From Alopecurus myosuroides (Eukaryota > Streptophyta > Magnoliopsida > Poales > Poaceae): a stretch of DNA of 64,000 nucleotides. Position numbers and translations under genes: made by a program. Within the stretch, counting starts at the first letter, position 1, and each line of letters starts with the position of its first letter. The stretch covers positions 239,182,187 through 239,246,186 of the forward strand of contig CM054058.1 of the NCBI GenBank assembly GCA_028641055.1. Reading direction: 5' to 3'. Of this stretch, positions 22,327 to 34,626 are shown one piece after another. The notes beneath the pieces were generated by a model. It searched no databases and was not told the origin of the DNA. It saw nothing but the letters and a program-made list of their open reading frames with translations.

Positions 22327-23902
22327 TGATGTTGTCTGTTGGGATACCCCAAGAGGAGGGTGTGATGAGCACAACGGTAATAAATTCCCCTTAGTTAAGA
22401 ACCAAGGTTATCAATCCAGTAGGAGGAAGAGGATCTCAGGAAGGTTGATGCCACTAACAGTGGTGCTGGCGCTGCACCGCTGTCAGCAACAACGTGGAAC
22501 CTGCACATAACACAACCAAAATACTTTGTCCCAACAGTACAGTGAGGTTGTCAATCTCACCGGTCTTGCTAAAAACAAAGATTAGACGTATAGTGTGGAA
22601 AATGATGTATGCTTGCACTAAGTAAAGAAAGCAGGAAATTGTTGTGGTTTGTTTAACAATGTGGAAAATGGACCGGGGTTCATAGGTTCACTAGTGGTGT
22701 CTCTCCATAAAAGATAGCATGCAGGATGAACAAATTACAGCTGGGCAATTGAGAAATAGAGGTTGCACCATAATGCACAATATAACATGATGATTACTAT
22801 GATATTTAGTGCGGGCATTAAAACAATATACATAGACCGACATCCATCTGCATCTATGAGTAATAATCCACCCTCAGGTTATCATACGAACCCCCTTAGG
22901 TATTAAGTTGCAAGCAACAGATAACTGCATTAAAAAAGTGTGTAATGTAAGCAATGGTTATGCACGCGGGCACTCTCACCAATGTTTTCTCCCTAATGGC
23001 AACAACACATCCCCCCTTCACGTTTCTGTCGCTTGAGCAAGGTGGTGAGGAGGCATGAACCCACTATCGAGCATAAATACTCCCTCTTGGAGTCACTAGC
23101 AACTACTTGGCCAGAGCAACCACTAGCAACGGAAAGCATGCAAGATCACAAATAGCATATGCCAATAAAGACTATAATCAACTTGGCATAAGGTCAATAT
23201 TCACCGTATCCGAGCAAACACAGCATATAGAATTACATAAGATCAATCTCGATCATGATAGGCAGCTCACGAGATCTAAACATGGATGCATATGAGGAGA
23301 AGACAACCATCTAGCTACAGATACGAACCCGTAGTCCAAGGATGAACTACTCACGCATCACTCCGGAGGCAGGCATGGTGATGTAGAAGCCTCCGGTGAT
23401 GATCTCCTCTCCGGCATAGTGCCGGAAGCAGCTTTAGAACCCCCAGATCTAGGGTTGACGGTGACGGCGGCTGCGGAACTTTTCGGCAATTTTTGATCAG
23501 GTGTTTAGGGTTTTCCATCCGGGGGGATTAAATAGGCGAAATGGCAAAGGCGGTGGAGCTCCAGGGGCCCCACACCCATAGCTGGCGCGGCTAGGGGGGG
23601 CCCGCGCCACCCTATGGTGTGGCCCCCCTGGTGCCTGTCTTCGACTCTTCTTCGGTGTTCTGGATGCTTCCGGGGAAAATAGGCACTTCGGGCTTTGTGG
23701 GGTACAATTCCGAGAATGTTTCCAAAACAACTTTTCTGAAATAAAAAATAGCAGAAAATAGGGAACTGGCACTTGGCATCTTGTTAATAGGTTAGTCCCG
23801 AAAAACTTATAAAAATGCTATAAATAAGGGAGAAAACAAGTAGCAATTGACATAATATGATCATGGAGCATCCGAAATTATAGACACGTTGGAGACGTAT
23901 CA
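22327..23902 (-). repeat. 3' LTR of L
   Basis: The 1576-bp LTR starts TGATACGTCTCC on the minus strand at 23902 and ends ...CAACATCA at 22327. Its lower end matches 56698-56706 plus 63456-64000, the 5' LTR, with clear but diverged similarity. Confidence 0.9.
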
Positions 23903-25875
23903 AGCATCCCCAAGCTTAGTTCCTACTTGTCCTCGAGTAGGTAAACGATAAAACACAATAATTTCTGAGGTGACATGCTACTAACATAAACTTGATCAAT
24001 CTAATATAAAAGCATATGTACGCTGAGATCATAGAACTTCAAACACAAACATGATAAATAAAACTTTAAGAATAAAGCATAGCAATTACTTTGCATCACG
24101 AAGAGTATCTCAAATAAAGGATCATGAATAATAATGCAAAGAAAGGTAGACGTTTGTTTCAGATATAGAGAAAGCATGGCAAAGAGTGGGGCAAAAAATA
24201 AATGCCAGGACACCTTCAAAGTTCATGAGGAAGACTAGAACAAATAATTTAAGAACAAATAATATCACATTATGAAGTAATTATTGATGTTTATGAGACA
24301 AATTCACATAGAACTCAGAATGGCAAAAATGCTCTCTAAACTGTGCATAAAGTTAGAAGATAGAGACTCAACATAAAAGTAAAAGAAAGGCCCTTCGCGG
24401 AGGGAAGCAGGGATCACTCATGTGCTAGAGCTTTTATTTTATTAAGCAGAGGTGTTAAAAGTTTGACACTAAGTAACTATATTTTGGAGATGTATGCTAA
24501 TTTCAACGAATGGTGAACAGAAAATATAGTACGTCACAAGCCAACTGGATTCACAAGAGCGGCTCCCATATGAAGTATGCATCTGGGTAGAAGGTCATCC
24601 CTCTTTCTCTTTTGTTTACACAATTATGCTTTGACTCATAAATCAGGGGCAAAAATAGTGAAGAGATTTTGTGTGTATTAATTTGGGGCTGGGCACCCCA
24701 CTGCCAGCTCTTCTATCATTTGGTTAAGCGGATAAAGCCACTAGTACAGGGTGTGAAATCCAATCAACAAGTGAGATACAGATTCTCTATTTACGTCCTC
24801 ATGAGCAAAAACAGGAACATAAAGCAGGAGTAATTTTGAAGGTTTTAAAGGTAACACATGAGAAAATTACTTGGAATGGCAGGTAAATACCACATGTAGG
24901 TAGGTATGGTGTACACAATGGGAAAAACTTTGGTTTAAGGGAGTTTGGATGCACGAGTAGAGCTCATACTCAGTACAGGTGTTGGCTAGCAAAACACCGA
25001 GAGCGATAAATCAAGAGAGCATAAGAGCCATAATCATGCATAGGGACATAAGCATCATTAATTAAAACATAAGCAGTATCACAAGTTCAAAAACTAAGTG
25101 GTCATGGAGGCTATTCATGACTGGTTTGTAGTCATAAACATGGTGTGAGCATGCGCCAAGTCAACCAAATAAAACTGTCGAAAGAGAATACCATATTATT
25201 GATGCTTTACTATGACAAGAACAACTCATGAATCTTTCAAGACATATTAAACACTCTCAGATATTTGAGGATAATCATGCTACTCAATAACCACAAGGCT
25301 TTAAAACTAAAATAACATTCAACATGGAATGAAAAAGTTCTAGCCAGAGTCTATACAAGCTTCTAATAGTACTGTTATAAATTCTACTTCAAGCAACAAT
25401 TTTCTTCTCCCAACAAGCACCATACAAAACATGCTTTAACAAAAATACTCTTTATGATACAGCAAGCAAACATGAGAGCACTCACATAACACTACTAAAA
25501 CTAACAGCTCTAATAAGAGATGCATGCAAACATGAGCCAAATAAATGCAGCAGCTAGACATAGATTAAGAATACAACGTATTCTCATGAAAAAGCGGAGC
25601 GTGTCACTCTCGAATAAAAGAATGCTGGGGTCCAACCAAGCTTATTGAAAAAGTAAAAACAAACTGAAAGCAAAAACAAAAACAAACTGAAAACAAAAAT
25701 AAAAGACGCTCCAAGTAAAGCACATAAGATGCGACCGAATAAAAATATAGTTTCACTAGAAGTGACCTGATAATTTGTTGATGAAGAAGGGGATGCCTTG
25801 GGCATCCCCAAGCTTAGATGCTTGATTATTCTTGGAATTTGCTGGGATGTACCACCGGGGCATCCCCAAGCTTAG
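23903..25875 (-). other. L interior next to the PPT, non-coding
   Basis: The PPT is AAGCTTGGGGATG on the minus strand (23905-23917), and two further copies of the motif lie at 25803-25815 and 25861-25873. The rest is AT-rich with only short chance ORFs. G is inserted within the last motif; its target duplication CTTAG is at 25871-25875. Confidence 0.8.
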
Positions 25876-26885
25876 TGATGCAGCCCACCCAATTCCACCA
25901 AGTGCACCGATGACAAGATAACGAGCAAAGGCCATACATGACAAGGTGAACTCGCTCCTCTCGCTCCATACTTTCGGTGACATGGAGGATGGTGCGCTAC
26001 CTCATAGTTCAACCCTTTGTGTGCTCAGGTTCGAACGCACCACGGAGGTCCCGGAAAGCACCCAAGACGATGCACAAGAAGCTACCAAGGAGGGAGGAGA
26101 AGACGACATGGAGAAAGGAGCCACGACGAAGAAGATAGGGGGGAAAACGCCCCCCCCCCCCGGCCTCAAGACCGGCCAGGACGATCTCCCCCCTCTCTAG
26201 GCCATCCACCAGGAGAGGAGCCCGGCCCCCACCCCGGCCCCAGGCCGGCCACCACGTCAGCTCCAGGCCGGCGCGCCCTAGGGCGACCCCTGCTCCCACC
26301 CCGGCCTCCTAGGCCGGCGTGCCCTGAAATGCACTCAAAAGCTCGGATTTCGCCCCCGTTTTCACCTACTTCGACCCCCGGCTATATAAGGACCTCCCCA
26401 AGCTAGATCTAGGGTTTTAGAGTTGAAATTAGAACATTGAGCTTCGCTCTCTTGTATCCCTGTTTGAGGAACTACTCCTACGGTGTGTACCTAGGACCTA
26501 TCCAGGCTACTCCTACGACTTCGTCTAGGACTGTATCAAGATTCACCCAACTACTTGTCCTCTCCCCTTGGGTTTCAGTCAAGAGTTGTCCAATCTTCCT
26601 CTCGTAAATCCTTGAGGTTCTATTGGCGTAGTGGACCGGCTACGGGTGTGAAACGGTTTGTATCAAGGTGAGTTCAGTTGGATCGATCGTTCCGTAGGCA
26701 GCCCTCGGGGTTTAGTTGACGGGAGGTTTGGGATCCTTCGGTTCTTGCAATTTATCACCCCTTTGTGTTTCCCCGCGTTTGCCCATGATTCCCCCTCGTT
26801 TCCCCATCTCGTGTTCTTCGTGTTCTTCGTTCGTTCTTGTCGATTCGTGAAGATCGGGCCAATCTAGGAGTAACCCTCCATATCA
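25876..26885 (+). repeat. 5' LTR of G
   Basis: The LTR starts TGATGCAGCCC and ends CATATCA. TATATAAG at 26393-26400 is the promoter. It is 61 bp shorter than the 3' copy, largely in the GGCCGG-rich tract at 26150-26330. E is inserted three bases after its end. Confidence 0.9.
26393..26400 (+). promoter_or_regulatory. Predicted TATA box of G 5' LTR
   Basis: TATATAAG follows a GC-rich region; the same box is in the 3' LTR at 40558-40565. Confidence 0.65.
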
Positions 26886-27921
26886 TCTTGTAACATCCCT
26901 GATTTTTTGGAAAAACTCAAAAATCACAAAAATTTGAAACTTCTGTTTTCATGTCAATACAATTCACAAAAAACAAATAAAACTCAACACAAATGAAATG
27001 TTAGGTCCTATACCAATTATATTGGATTTGGAAGTCCAGTTATGCCCTTGTTCCTTAAACCCTAAAACCTTATTCAAAAATAAGTTTCTTTATATAAAGG
27101 GAATATGTTTTTATCTACAAATCTTTACCCAAAATATTTACAACTCCAATATTAAATTTTAAGATTATCTTATGGCAACATTACTCAAATATTTATAATC
27201 CTTAATGAAGTTCTAAGCCTCAAAAGTATTTGATGAGAATAAAATTTGCTAATAATAACTTTTAGTTGTTATTCCAAGTTTTAAACATGAAGGTGTGAAA
27301 ATAAATGAATTGTTTTGAAAATAACATAAAAGAGGGTTTTGAAAACAATATTATGACTTGTGGTTTTATTCTAAATTTTATTGATCAACAATATTAATTA
27401 ATTGATATGAACTAATTAAATACCATTAAGTTACTATTAGTGAATCCTTCACATACTAAAATTATAAAATGTGAAAATGGTTTTAAAATGGCTTTCCAAA
27501 AATAATATCTGACATGTAAAATGTCTCTGAAATTTTATTTAGACAATAACATCAATTTATTATTTTAAAATGGCCTTAAAGTAATATTAGTGTTTTATTT
27601 ATATTTTCAAAATATAAAATTGTGAAAAACAAGATGAAATAACTTTCAAGATTATGTTTTCAACATTTATAATGTCATTAAAATTTTAATTGACCAATAA
27701 CTATGTTTTATAAAAAATTTAAATTAAAAATCACATTAAGTGACTATTAAGTAATTATTCAAATTTCCGAAATTCAAAAATAAAATATGGTGGGTTGTTT
27801 TCAAAAATGGTACTGTTGGAACGTATTGGAAATTTCAAGAATTTAGAAATTTGTTTCATGTCATTTGGATATTTAAAACAGAAGTTATTAAGGTTTTTAT
27901 TTAACAGGAAAAAGAAAAGAA

Positions 27922-27937
27922 GACGTCAGCTGACGTC
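27922..27937. promoter_or_regulatory. Perfect 16-bp palindrome GACGTCAGCTGACGTC upstream of the E TATA box
   Basis: Two ACGTCA/TGACGT half-sites are arranged as an inverted repeat about 105 bp upstream of TATAAAAG. TGACG motifs bind plant TGA-type bZIP factors (as-1 type elements). Function here is inferred. Confidence 0.55.
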
Positions 27938-28041
27938 ATCCTTCTTCTTCCTCCCAAAAGAAAAGCCACGGCCGTTTCGGCCGAAAATCTCGCCATCGAA
28001 TCAAGGCCAGTAAGGCCGTGTTCCCCTCCCCTCTCTGCGTC

Positions 28042-28049
28042 TATAAAAG
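28042..28049 (+). promoter_or_regulatory. Predicted TATA box of E
   Basis: TATAAAAG in GC-rich context is followed by a C/T-rich stretch. Candidate splice sites follow: GT at 28167 (CAAG/GTGAGC) and AG at 28256-28257, giving a 91-nt intron-like interval. Confidence 0.65.
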
Positions 28050-31000
28050 GCCCCTGAGTCCCTGACCGTTTCCCCTCTTCCTCCTCTCGTTATTGTGCCC
28101 CGAGGCCGTTTGTATTGCTCGCCGGAGTTCTCATCCACCGTCGCCGTCCCCGCTCGATTCCACAAGGTGAGCGAGCTCCTGGTCCCCATACCCCCTCTGT
28201 TCGACTCCCTGTGGCCGCGCGCACCACCCTCACGGGATCTTCGAATTTTTGTTGCAGCAGAAGAGCCGCGCCATCCAATTTCGAAGCTCGCCGGCGCCCG
28301 AGCTCCTCCGTTTGCACCACACCGCCAACAGAGAGCCCCACTGGAAGCGTCAAGGACGCCATCGAGTTCCCCGTGTCGCGCCGCACCCCTGCGTCACCTC
28401 CCCGAGCCCTAGGACCCTCTCCAGCGCCATCTCCGATGAGAACCCGAGCGCCGGCCGTCGTCTCCGCCATTTTCCGGCAAGAATCCGACGGTGAGCTCCC
28501 TCTCTCTCTCCCCTTTTTATTTCTGTCCGTTAGATCTAGGTCTAGTGGTCTAGATTAGATCCACCCCGAAGGGGTATGCCACCGTTGGATCTGGATCTGA
28601 CGCCCCAGATCCAATCACTTATACACGTCAGCACATGCCACGCCAGCACCCAGTCAGCATACCCCATCCAATCAGAGACTGCCGCGTGGCTAGCCTTTTA
28701 TTCGAATTTTTCTCCCGCTGGAATCAATTAGCAGTTTTACAGATTAGTCCCTGCAAATTCAAAACCTCATAACTTTTAAACCACTTGGCCAAATTTAAAG
28801 ATCTTGGACTTTTTGAAAAGCCCTTGACAATTAGAAACTTTTGGCACTTTAAAAATTTAAATTTGACAAACTTATTTGGTTTCAAATTCAAATATGCTTG
28901 TTTAATAAATTTTGGCATAATTCAAATTCTACAAATCCAAAAATTGTAAATAAAATATATTTGGAAACCTTAGGATGTGTGATTTCATATCCTCTGTCCA
29001 AAAATAAAAAAAATGAACAAATTAAAATTGATTTTAGAATTATATGGCCATTTGAGCAAATTTGACTTAGTTTAAATTCTATAAATAATTTTAACATGTT
29101 TTCTTAAGCAATGTTGCTCCATATGGCAACCTTAATCCATAGAAACCAGTGCCATAGAATTTTGGACCCATATGAGCCATAGCCATGTATTTTAGGCCAA
29201 GTGATCACACACATGTTTCACACCATATTAAAAATGACTTAGGAAATATTTTTGCTTAAGTGGTTCTATGTGTGTATGGCTATATGAAACCAAGGCTAAG
29301 TCCTTAGTGAGGTTTCAACTTAAACTTAGCCAAGAAATGAACCTAAAAACACTAGTACAACTGTTTCCATCAACTTCTTGTCTCCCCATGCTTGCTTCAA
29401 GATTTCACCAAGTTGGGATTTGTGAGAACCATGAAGTGCAATGGAGGACTTAACCATCTAGAGATTTTTCAACATGAAGATAGAAGACCAATGAAGGACT
29501 TAGCAAATAAAACAAACTTCAGAAGCATCTCCAAGAAGTGTAAGCACTTAGAAGACTAACCCCCTTTCTCTCTAAGTCTTTTTCCTTCCCTTTTCTATTC
29601 TTCTCCTTTCACCTTGATGGAAAAATGACTTAGGATCCACAACAATCTGAAGCATACTCCATCAAGTGCAAGTACATGAAGAAATGAAGAAGAAGACTCA
29701 CCTCTCCCATTCTATCCTCTTGTCTCATTTCCCCTCTATTTTGACTTAGTGATATTTTCACATTTGTTAAATAAAACACTTAGTTGTAACCACACCACTT
29801 GGGAAACAACTAGTGAGAAAACCATGAAGACTATCAAGACCAAGAGAAGCACCACACCAAGGAAGGAAACAACTTAGATGGCATGACGATGATCTTCAAG
29901 AAGGCAATCACATGAGGTCCAGAAGCAATCCATACAAGTTGAAGAATAACAAGTTATTTTTGTCCAACCGTTGACCAAAATGGAAAACCCAAGACTTAGT
30001 AATATTTTCCCTTTGATGATGAAGTTAGTAGACCTACCCTAACCACAATGGAAAAATACTAACATAGTCACTCAAATATTTTTGAAGGTGAATATGACCA
30101 AGTGTTTGCATGTATTACTTTAGTTGAAGAAGTAATATGTTTATTCTTAGTGAACTCTTGGAACTTCCTCGACAAGTATGGTTATAATAAAGTTAGATCA
30201 CATCAAACTCAACCTAGCCCTTCCCAAGTAAACCATTGGAATTTCCTTAACAAGTATGAGACCATTAGAGAATGAATCTTTCAACTCAAACCTAGACCTT
30301 GTCCTAACCAACTAGGTTAAACTCCTTTGGCTATGTTATTGCTTTGTATGATATCTTCACTTGTATGTTTGCTTGATAGCATGTTTGTTTATTTTGTTAT
30401 TGTGTTTTCAATGAGTAGATTGTACGGAGAGCAACGATCCTTTGTGAAGAGAGTGTGATATCTTCACCAACTTCAACAAGGCAAGTAACACATCATTCTA
30501 CTACCCATTATTTTCTATATGCATTAGTTGATTTTGAGTAGTATGCATGATAGGAAGTTTTACTAAGTTATATTATGCTATGCTATTATCCTAGTAGTGT
30601 GTAGCCATCCCTTTTATCCTTGTTATTTATAGCCTTAGAACTTGATATATGCTATGCAATGTGACAAATGATTTTTACTTGATGTTGTGGAAAAATTCAA
30701 AGTAATAACTTCAATGAACCACCTGGGTGGATTTGGTTGTTTGGCTGATGAGAGTTGAGTGTCTCCCCGAGGGGTGTTCACTTGAGGAATGCCACCCAGG
30801 AACAAAGTGATTTTGATGTTCCCCAAGTTTAGATTGCTTCCAGTGCAACCTTTAGTCATATGGGCTCTGTCTTGATCAACTAAGTTGTGAGGGTTCAGCC
30901 CGGGCTTGACAAGCAGATGTAGCATAATTATAGGTGGAACGGGTCTTGCCATTGGGTTGGATTCTTGCTTCTAAAAGATCTCGTCTCGATTCTTCTTCTT

Positions 31001-31735
31001 TCCTTAATGCACTCAGGGTGTATAGGATGTTTGGGTTGAGTTGGGTCTGAAGGTGAAAGTGCACAATCTCTGCAGAGTCAACAAACTAAGATCTTAGCCG
31101 TGTCCCCGGTTATGGACAACTATGAGCAGCTGGACAAGGATGGACGGAAGAATCACATCACCATTTTCAATAAGTAAAATTTTGACCAAGTGAACAGTAG
31201 TTGTGGTGCTTGGATCTTAATCCAATGTTGCCACCCTTTGAAAAGAAAAGTTTGTTTTACAAAAGTGATAGGAGAAAACTGGCTTTATGCAAACTTAGCC
31301 AAAACTCCACTCAGCCAAATGAGCATGTAGTATTAGTCTTGCCATTTATATCCACCATAGTGTTACTTGCCAATACATTAAATTGTATTGACTCCCTTGT
31401 GGCTGCATATTCCATATTGCAGATTTTTCTGAAGACGGGTGAGGATTTCGTTTAGGATCTCGAGACTATCGCCAACATGTTTTGCCTGTGGCACATGAAG
31501 AAGATGGGCTCAATGTTGTACTATGTTTTCCGCTGTAATTCTTTGTTTTCTGCTAGTCTTCTAATACTATGCAAGTTGTAATCCTATTTTGTAAAGACTG
31601 GATCATGCGATGTAATAGAATTTGATGCATTTGCATGATATTTCATTTTGTACTGTGGTGCTAGCAATTGATCCAGGGACTAGCACAATAACACAGGTGT
31701 CCTTACATTATTTAAATGTGGGAATGCTACACATC

Positions 31736-31748
31736 TGGTATCCAGAGC
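31736..31748 (+). other. Primer binding site of G (tRNA-iMet type, one extra C)
   Basis: TGGTATCCAGAGC differs from the usual TGGTATCAGAGC by one inserted C. Once E and one CATCT are removed, it lies two bases after the G LTR end CATATCA. Confidence 0.8.
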
Positions 31749-32927
31749 TAAATTGACACGAATCCGACACCCACTCCCCACCTTTTCCACCAATTTTTCT
31801 TCTACCACCATAAATTTCGAAAATCTCACCAAAAAAATAGCCAAAAGGGATTTCGACCGATCTGTTGATTTGTTGAGTTTTTCGTGGATTTGATCCATGT
31901 TGTTGCCTAAGACCATTTCCCACCTTTCTATTCAGCCACTTTTCCCCAATTTGTCCAAAAAAAATCTTGATTTTGAAGGAATTTCGAATTTGAGCAAAAA
32001 TCACAGAAAATCTCTGCTCTTCGATTTCTGGACAGATTTTGAAACTTGTTTTTATTTGTCGTTTTTTTATCCGAATTGAGTGCAACAAGTTGCCACGCAA
32101 CGCCCATGACACCATCTACGCTACCACATCAACGGATCGCCACGACATCGACTTCCACCGGCCGCAAGTCCGTGATCATCAATAAGAGAGGTATAACTTG
32201 CTTCCGCTTGACCCAACCCATCCATTGTGTACCTTACATATTCGGACTAGTTCTTTTACACCGCTTGGCATCGCATTTGTGGCACCGAGAGTGCGAGTTT
32301 GGCGCTTGTGAGATATTAGCTACGAATAGGAATTGGCACTTTGGAATCCATCAAAAAGAGAAGAAAAGGAGAAAAGAGGAAAAAAATAAGCAAAGGATCG
32401 ATGCCAATTGCTATCCATTGTAGTAACGTATAGCTTCGCGTCGCAAAAGAGAAAGAGTGACCGGTTTCCACGGTGCGAATCTTGTTGACTTTTCAAGTTT
32501 GCGGTTTGAGCTAGCGTCCTCCTTGCGTTAGTGTGGCATTGAGCTTTAGTCTTCGTTAGGTACATTTCGTCTCCGCTCGTCCATTGCCCGCACTAACCCC
32601 ATTTTTTCCTTTGTGTGTGTGTGTTCCACCCATATTTCCATCCACTAGGTTTGGTTTTTGTGCTAACTTTTCTTTGGTTCTTCTCCACGTTTGACAACAA
32701 ATTTTTCTTCGGTTTTGTCGATTTTCCTCGCCACTTTCCTAACCCATTTGCCTTCCACATAAAGTGTGTGTGTTGTCATTTGTGGTTTCTTTCGATCTTT
32801 TTGGATTCGCTCTTGACATACCGCCCTACACCGAGGCTCGTCCACTAGCGTTAATACGACCAAAAAAAGGTAAAGTTGGGTAAGTGAGGCATCCAATTCT
32901 TCAATATCACCCTTGTGTGTTTTTGAG
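31749..32927 (+). other. 5' leader of G, non-coding
   Basis: This is untranslated sequence between the PBS and the gag ATG. The frames found here are short and not supported by any domain. Confidence 0.7.
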
Positions 32928-34626
32928 ATGGCTAGGGAAGGAGTATTCACAAGTCCGAGCTCGGAAGATGAAGGAAACCCATTCTACAACGACAATGCTT
33001 ATGCCAACTACGTCACCCACAATGACCATTTCCAACTCCGTGAACTCGTCAAGGACGGGTTACAACGCTATGAGCGTCAACTCCACGAGCAAGAGGCTAG
33101 ATTGAATGATCAAATGGCGCGCATCAACATCAACTTGGCAAATCTTGCCAACCGCCGTCATTCATCATCATCCTCAAGGTCTCGTCGCTCAAGCCACCAC
33201 AACCAAGATCTTCACCAAGCTCGTCACCACGACTGCCATGATCGCCATGATCACAACAACAACATGGAGGATGGTGCACAACCTCAACAACCACAACCAC
33301 CTCCTCAACAACCACAACAACCCCCGCGACGACATTGGTATGAGATAGCTTGCCATCAGCACCTCCGCGTCGCCAAGGTCGTGGTGACCCTCTTCAACAA
33401 CCGCAACGCCCGGACCTTCGACAACATCATCATCCACCTCGACAAGGCCACGCTCAAGACTATGGCCACAATGATTTGGTGGAAGATGCTCGTCAACATC
33501 GAAGGCCACCAAGGCGCAATGCGCGTCCCAACAACAATGACCGCCAAGAACATGATCATCCTCAACACCCTCGAGATGAACAAGTGCTTCCGCAACGCCC
33601 TCACCAAGAACAAGAACGTCCTCGACACCAACACAATGACAATGATAATAGTGAACGCCGTGAAGCAAGACTCCGTCACCAACAACAACCACCTCCTCAT
33701 GACCACTGGCGTCATCCTCCCCATCATGATCGCCACCACCAAGACAATGAGGATGACCCATATCATGATTCACCACCCGTCTATGATGAAGATCCTCATG
33801 AGCGACCCCGTTGCCAACAAGAATATAACAACATGAGTGCCCTTCGTTTCAATGTCCCAAAGTTCAATGGTGAGAATGACCCCGAAGAATATCTTGCTTG
33901 GGCTCTCAAGGTGGACAAGATCTTCGGCATTCACAACTTCACCGACAAGAAAATGGTTGCCTTGGCATCTTTAGAATTCGAAGTCTATGCACTCTTATGG
34001 TGGGATCGTCTACAAGCCGAAAGAGTCCGCAACCGCATTGCTCCTATTGACACTTGGAATGAGATGAAGCAATTCATGCATGCTCGGTTTGTTCCTCCAC
34101 ACTACAAGCGTGACCTCTTCAAGAAGCTTCAAGAACTTCGTCAAGGTTTGAAATCCGTTGATGAGTACTACAAGGAAATGGAGACATCTTTGATTAGATC
34201 TCATGTGATGGAATCTCCAGAACAAACAATGGCCCGCTTCCTCAATGGCCTCAACTATCCTATAAGGAAGATCGTCGAGTATCAACCGTATGACAACATT
34301 GTGGCCCTTGTCCTCCAAGCTCTCATGGACGAACGTCAAATTGCGGAAGATCTCAAGTACAACAAGCAAAAGGCCTTCTTCAACTCAAGACCTTCCTCTT
34401 CGTCTCCAATGACACAAGTCACTACTCCAACCAACAACAAGAGCACCTCTAGAGCTTCTAGTGCTCCCAACAAGACTCCTCAACCTTTCAAGAAACAAGT
34501 ACCTCCCACCACCTCTTCGAGTGCTCCTCAAGTCAAGTCAAGTCAAGCACTATAACTTGCTTCAAATGTGGTGGAAGTGGCCACAAGTCCTTCGAGCGTT
34601 CCAACAAGATGATCATGATTGTTAAC
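32928..34626 (+). pseudogene. G gag pseudogene
   Basis: The frame starts MAREGVFTSPSSEDEGN at 32928, with a helical region (QRYERQLHEQEARLNDQMAR) and a His/Pro/Gln-rich linker. The frame changes near 33344 and continues to the gag core (PKFNGENDPEEYLAWALKVD, FVPPHYKRDLFKKLQELRQG) at 33835-34300. A slip in a GTCAA repeat near 34530-34550 ends the frame at 34555. The zinc knuckle CFKCGGSGHKSFER follows at 34558-34599 in the new frame and has Arg in place of the last Cys of CX2CX4HX4C. The gag would form the virus-like particle and bind RNA. Confidence 0.85.

Larger units (their letters stand above)
26889..31731 (+). mobile_element. Solo LTR E (4.84 kb) with CATCT target duplication
   Basis: The sequence begins TGTAACATCCCTG and ends ATGCTACA. 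CATCT precedes it (26884-26888) and follows it (31732-31736). It has no PBS, PPT or internal genes of its own, so it is the product of unequal LTR recombination. A TATA box is at 28042-28049, with a GC-rich exon-like island at 28050-28560. The remaining 3.2 kb is AT-rich with no supported gene. The length and TGTAACATCCC terminus are like those of the large gypsy LTRs H and F. Confidence 0.9.

Noticed and set aside
22327..23902. L 3' LTR taken as the 3' LTR of K
   Set aside because: It is inverted relative to K, is preceded on its own strand by a PPT (23905-23917), and its distant end matches 63456-64000. It belongs to L, which interrupts K.
26009..26406. Pro/Gly-rich ORFs in the G 5' LTR
   Set aside because: They result from the GGCCGG tract; equivalent frames occur on both strands and in the 3' LTR. 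Only the pol-tail frame is supported by context.
28090..28558. Several 80-147 aa ORFs in the E LTR
   Set aside because: They overlap on both strands in a GC-rich island downstream of a TATA box. A transcribed leader is likelier than a protein; no conserved second copy is available here.
33189..33776. 195-aa minus-strand ORF rich in Val/His/Asp
   Set aside because: It is the antisense shadow of the His/Gln/Asn-rich linker of G gag.
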